Source of the DNA: Clostridium sardiniense
Lineage (GTDB): Bacteria > Bacillota > Clostridia > Clostridiales > Clostridiaceae
Reading direction: 5' to 3'
Assembly (NCBI RefSeq): GCF_016907995.1
Contig: NZ_JAFBDA010000031.1
Coordinates: 1 to 38,397, forward strand
DNA length: 38,397 bases
The translations under genes were made by a program, and so were the position numbers. The notes beneath the pieces are model-generated. The model made no database searches. It worked only from the letters and a program-made list of their open reading frames with translations, and was not told the origin of the DNA. Numbering within the stretch: the first letter of the stretch is position 1; every line of letters starts with the position of its first letter. Positions 35,840 through 38,397 of this stretch are shown piece by piece.

Positions 35840-37087
35840 TTATTTATTTTTTGCTATTGAATTTGCTACAAAGTATGCAGAGCTCCAAGCCCATTGAAGA
35901 TTAAATCCTCCACAGTCACCATCAACATCTAAAATTTCACCAGCAAAATAAAGTCCCTTAACTATTTTAGACTCAAGGGTATTCATATCTACTTCTTTGG
36001 TATTAACCCCACCAACAGTAACTTGAGCATTTTGGAATTCTTTAGTACCAATACATTTAAATTTCCAATCCTTAAGTCTATTTATAAGCTCATTTTGATA
36101 TTGCCAATCCAAATCATAACAAGGAACATGAATATTATCAATTCCTATATCTTTAAGAAGAATAGGAACCAGCTTCTTATTAAGAACTCCAATTAATGAA
36201 TTTGAAATACTTCTATGTGAAAACATTGATAGATGGCCATAAATAAAGTTACTAACATCTTCTAAAGATTTGTTTTCCATCATATCAATTTTTATCCACA
36301 CATCATCATGGTTATTTAGACATCTAGAAGCTGTGGATGAAAGTTGAAGAATTGGAGGACCTGATATTCCGTAATCTGTGAATAAAATTTCCCCACTATC
36401 TTCTCTAATAATTTTATTATTAGAAATAAGAGATACTTTTCCATCAAACTTAATTCCAGATAAGCCTTTAAGCTTTGGATAATCAAGCTTAAGCTGAACT
36501 ATTCCAGGCATTAATTTAGTTATTGAATGACCTAGATTTTCTGCAAGTTTATGGCCAGATCCATCTGATCCAGTTTTAACTGCTGATTTTCCTCCACAGC
36601 AAAGTAAAAGTTTTTCACAACTAAACTCTTTAAACTCATCATTACTTGTGGATAATTTGAATTTATTTTTCTTGTGGATAGTTTTTACTTTGCAATCTGT
36701 GTATAAAGGGATATTTCTATCCTCTATAGCAAATCTAAAAATATCCACAACTGATGAAGCTTGGAGTGACTGTGGATAAAGTTTATTATTTTCAAGTTCC
36801 ACTATAGGTAATCCTATAGATAAAAAGAAATTTCTTGTATCTTCTATTGAAAAACTATTTAATGCATTTATAAAAAAATCTTTATTTGAACTATGATAAT
36901 TTTTAAAAGGATAAGATATAGAACAATTTGAAATATTACATCGACCATTACCGGTAGTGAGAATTTTCTTACCAACTCTATCTGTTCCTTCTACTATAGC
37001 AACATCTAATCCAAGATCTTTAGCTAAAATTGCTGCCATAAGTCCTGAAGCACCGCCGCCAACTATTATTAAATCATGATATATCAT
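35840..37087 (-). CDS. HI0933-family flavoprotein (BaiN/YhiN-like)
   Basis: 415-aa FAD enzyme. The dinucleotide motif is DLIIVGGGASGLMAAILA at the N-terminus; TTGNGRCNISN and the C-terminal GGVNTKEVDMNTLESKIVKGLYFAGEILDVDG and GGFNLQWAWSSA are diagnostic of HI0933/YhiN (PF03486). The substrate is unknown; BaiN, from bile-acid-converting clostridia, is one characterised member, which is not evidence of that role here. The coding strand carries several TTATCCACA-type boxes (36292-36779), an unusual feature. AAGGAG lies about 12 nt before the ATG. It is lagging-strand and flanked by a bidirectional terminator. Confidence 0.9.
   Translation of the reverse strand: MIYHDLIIVGGGASGLMAAILAKDLGLDVAIVEGTDRVGKKILTTGNGRCNISNCSISYPFKNYHSSNKDFFINALNSFSIEDTRNFFLSIGLPIVELENNKLYPQSLQASSVVDIFRFAIEDRNIPLYTDCKVKTIHKKNKFKLSTSNDEFKEFSCEKLLLCCGGKSAVKTGSDGSGHKLAENLGHSITKLMPGIVQLKLDYPKLKGLSGIKFDGKVSLISNNKIIREDSGEILFTDYGISGPPILQLSSTASRCLNNHDDVWIKIDMMENKSLEDVSNFIYGHLSMFSHRSISNSLIGVLNKKLVPILLKDIGIDNIHVPCYDLDWQYQNELINRLKDWKFKCIGTKEFQNAQVTVGGVNTKEVDMNTLESKIVKGLYFAGEILDVDGDCGGFNLQWAWSSAYFVANSIAKNK
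36292..36779. repeat. DnaA-box cluster inside the HI0933-type gene
   Basis: Perfect TTATCCACA boxes lie at 36292-36300 (plus), 36647-36655 and 36771-36779 (minus). TTATACACA is at 36698-36706 (minus). One-mismatch boxes are TCATCCACA 36332-36340 and CTATCCACA 36673-36681 (minus) and ATATCCACA 36741-36749 (plus). Seven in about 490 nt is a density otherwise seen here only at oriC. Some follow from the encoded peptide (YPQS, VVDIF, LSTS), but synonymous codons would have avoided them. Confidence 0.75.
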
Positions 37088-37183
37088 ATTTAAAATTTTC
37101 TCCTTAATATATATTTTAAATAGATTCTACCACAGTAATAATTTTCGTTAAAGGAAGGAATATTAAATATTGAGGTGGACAAA

Positions 37184-37768
37184 ATGAGAGTTATTATAAA
37201 AAATAAAGAATTAGAAGATTATAATAAAGAATTTAAAGTAAGAAGAATTAATTATGATAAAGTTTTGGTTATATATCCAAACGTTGAGAACCTAAAAGAA
37301 TTTTATAATATAGATGTAGAAATAATTCCAGAAAACAATTTAGATAAGTTCTTAATGCAAAATAAGGAGTTATTAAAAATAAAGCTTAAGAGAGGAATAT
37401 CAGTATTTTTATATAAAGCACTTTTAGAGGAGATAAGGATTAATTGCAATGAAGAAATAGAAGATATAAATTTATTAATAGATAATTATTCTGTAAATAA
37501 GAATAATATTTGGGAAAAAAATCTTTTATTAGTAGTAAACAAAACATATCCATTAAAAATATTAGCCTCAGGAAGAAAATTTAATAGGAAAAATTATAAT
37601 TTAGAGACAGAAGTATTATATAGAGAAGAATTCATTAATATATGTACTAAGGAAATTTATAAAATAAAAAAAGATATTGAAAAAAAAGAAAAGCTTTTAT
37701 CAAAATATGATGAAGCTATTAAGAACCTTGATAAATCAAAGGATAAAGGACGTTTTATTACAGAATAA
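37184..37768 (+). CDS. Unrecognised Lys/Glu-rich protein
   Basis: 194 aa, very rich in Lys, Glu, Asn and Ile, without a signal peptide or membrane segment. The C-terminal third (about 145-190, TKEIYKIKKDIEKKEKLL) is probably a coiled coil. The middle contains LLLVVNKTYPLKILASGRKF. I recognise no family. The start is ATG 37184 behind TGAGGTGG; a GTG three codons earlier overlaps that site. It is divergent from the HI0933-type gene and precedes the tRNA array. Codon and length features are consistent with a real gene. Confidence 0.75.
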   Translation: MRVIIKNKELEDYNKEFKVRRINYDKVLVIYPNVENLKEFYNIDVEIIPENNLDKFLMQNKELLKIKLKRGISVFLYKALLEEIRINCNEEIEDINLLIDNYSVNKNNIWEKNLLLVVNKTYPLKILASGRKFNRKNYNLETEVLYREEFINICTKEIYKIKKDIEKKEKLLSKYDEAIKNLDKSKDKGRFITE

Positions 37769-37833
37769 AATCAAGAAAATTAATATATTAGGAATAAAAA
37801 ATAAAAAAAATAAAAAATTATTTTAAAAAAGTG

Positions 37834-37862
37834 TTGACACTTAAATTGATTTTATGTAATAT
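37834..37862 (+). promoter_or_regulatory. Promoter of the tRNA array
   Basis: Perfect TTGACA (37834-37839), 17-nt spacer, TAATAT (37857-37862). TCTATG (37865-37870) and CATAGA (37901-37906), with inner GCGC (37877-37880) and GCGC (37893-37896), form a two-part inverted repeat from the expected start site on. It may be a 5' leader hairpin or an operator. Confidence 0.75.
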
Positions 37863-37921
37863 AGTCTATGTGATTAGCGCCAATAAACGAAAGCGCGAGG
37901 CATAGATAAGTTTCTTAACAT

Positions 37922-37996
37922 GGCTCCTTGGTCAAGCGGTTAAGACACCACCCTTTCACGGTGGTAACAGGGGTTCGATTCCCCTAGGAGTCACCA
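37922..37996 (+). tRNA. tRNA-Glu (anticodon TTC), copy 1
   Basis: 75 nt including encoded CCA. The acceptor GGCTCCT pairs with AGGAGTC, and the anticodon arm CCACC-CTTTCAC-GGTGG gives TTC. GGTTCGATT is the T loop. All arms fold. Confidence 0.97.
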
Positions 37997-38014
37997 TTTT
38001 TAATATTTTTTATG
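37922..38014 (+). repeat. Duplicated tRNA-Glu unit, first copy
   Basis: These 93 nt (tRNA-Glu plus spacer) recur without change at 38305-38397, the end of the window. The identical non-coding spacer points to segmental duplication of a Glu-Val-Asp-Thr array rather than selection on the tRNA alone. Confidence 0.9.
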
Positions 38015-38015
38015 T

Positions 38016-38091
38016 GGGCGCATAGCTCAGCTGGGAGAGCACCTGCCTTACAAGCAGGGGGTCACAGGTTCGAACCCTGTTGTGCCCACCA
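38016..38091 (+). tRNA. tRNA-Val (anticodon TAC)
   Basis: 76 nt with encoded CCA. Acceptor GGGCGCA/TGTGCCC contains one G-U pair; the anticodon arm CCTGC-CTTACAA-GCAGG gives TAC; GGTTCGAACC is the T arm core. Confidence 0.96.
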
Positions 38092-38106
38092 CATAAATTT
38101 TAATAC

Positions 38107-38183
38107 GGCTCAGTAGCTCAGTTGGTTAGAGTGCCAGCCTGTCACGCTGGAAGTCGAGGGTTCGAGCCCCTTCTGAGTCGCCA
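38107..38183 (+). tRNA. tRNA-Asp (anticodon GTC)
   Basis: 77 nt with encoded CCA and G discriminator. Acceptor GGCTCAG/CTGAGTC; the anticodon arm CCAGC-CTGTCAC-GCTGG gives GTC. Confidence 0.97.
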
Positions 38184-38207
38184 TTTAAATTTTAAAAAGC
38201 TGAATAA

Positions 38208-38283
38208 GCTGGCGTGGCTCAATTGGCAGAGCAGCTGACTTGTAATCAGCAGGTTATCGGTTCAAGTCCGATCGCTAGCTCCA
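38208..38283 (+). tRNA. tRNA-Thr (anticodon TGT)
   Basis: 76 nt with encoded CCA. Acceptor GCTGGCG/CGCTAGC; the anticodon arm GCTGA-CTTGTAA-TCAGC gives TGT. Confidence 0.96.
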
Positions 38284-38304
38284 ATAAATTTTTTAACTTA
38301 ATAT

Positions 38305-38379
38305 GGCTCCTTGGTCAAGCGGTTAAGACACCACCCTTTCACGGTGGTAACAGGGGTTCGATTCCCCTAGGAGTCACCA
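38305..38379 (+). tRNA. tRNA-Glu (anticodon TTC), copy 2
   Basis: Identical over 75 nt to the first tRNA-Glu, and the 18-nt spacer after it (38380-38397) is identical to the spacer after copy 1. The next unit, probably tRNA-Val again, would start just past the window. Confidence 0.97.
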
Positions 38380-38397
38380 TTTTTAATATTTTTTATG
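38305..38397 (+). repeat. Duplicated tRNA-Glu unit, second copy
   Basis: Second copy of the 93-nt unit at 37922-38014. The repeat runs off the window end, so its full length is unknown. Confidence 0.9.

Overview
This window is the replication-origin region of a low-GC, endospore-forming Firmicute, most likely Clostridium sensu stricto. The evidence is the very AT-rich DNA, A/T-ending codons, AGGAGG ribosome sites, the order gyrA-gyrB-remB-recF-yaaA-dnaN-dnaA / rpmH-rnpA-yidD-yidC-jag-mnmE-mnmG-rsmG-noc-soj-parB, and spore genes (yyaC, a LonC-type protease). No transposase, phage gene, CRISPR array or resistance gene is visible. The species cannot be fixed from this sequence.

Layout. Positions 1-81 are the 5' end of a 16S rRNA gene reading leftward, with its promoter and boxA leader (163-235). 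From 599 to 9590 the leftward genes are gyrA, gyrB, remB, recF, yaaA, dnaN and dnaA. The origin is bipartite and flanks dnaA: 7945-8228 carries DnaA boxes, a GC-rich block, TAG/TAA trios and an AT-rich unwinding region; 9591-10033 carries a second box array. Rightward from the origin come rpmH-rnpA-yidD-yidC-jag (10145-12345), mnmE-mnmG-rsmG (12505-16526), noc, then soj-parB with two abutting perfect parS sites (16679-19360), and a DUF4446 gene. A leftward accessory block follows: yyaC, a class V aminotransferase and a LysE-type transporter (19949-22379). Divergent from it are a DUF3343 gene, an MscS channel and a DUF951 gene. Next are rpsF-ssb-rpsR with an S6:S18-type leader (23947-25022), a MazG-like gene, gdpP-rplI-lonC and dnaB (25161-31252), proC, a candidate non-coding RNA (32214-32380), purA, a DUF1858 gene, an unknown membrane protein, an acyl-ACP thioesterase, a leftward HI0933-type flavoprotein and an unknown protein. 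The window ends in a tRNA array Glu-Val-Asp-Thr-Glu (37922-38379) that starts to repeat.

How it works together. Most genes serve replication initiation and supercoiling (dnaA, dnaN, gyrAB, dnaB, ssb), origin segregation (soj, parB, parS, noc), translation and tRNA modification (rpmH, rnpA, mnmE, mnmG, rsmG, rpsF, rpsR, rplI, tRNAs) and membrane insertion (yidC, yidD). Nearly all are transcribed away from the origin; the exceptions are yyaC, the aminotransferase, the LysE-type gene and the HI0933-type gene.

Best leads. (1) A probable iron-responsive small RNA between proC and purA, with a sigma-A promoter, a Fur-like 7-1-7 operator at the start site, an unpaired ACUCCUCUU segment and a strong terminator. 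(2) A 16-codon upstream ORF with its start codon in a perfect 10-bp hairpin, overlapping the start of the S4-domain gene yaaA. (3) A dense cluster of DnaA boxes inside the HI0933-type gene about 27 kb from oriC. (4) A hairpin that hides the ribosome site of the sporulation gene yyaC. (5) Two abutting perfect parS sites directly after the parB stop codon.
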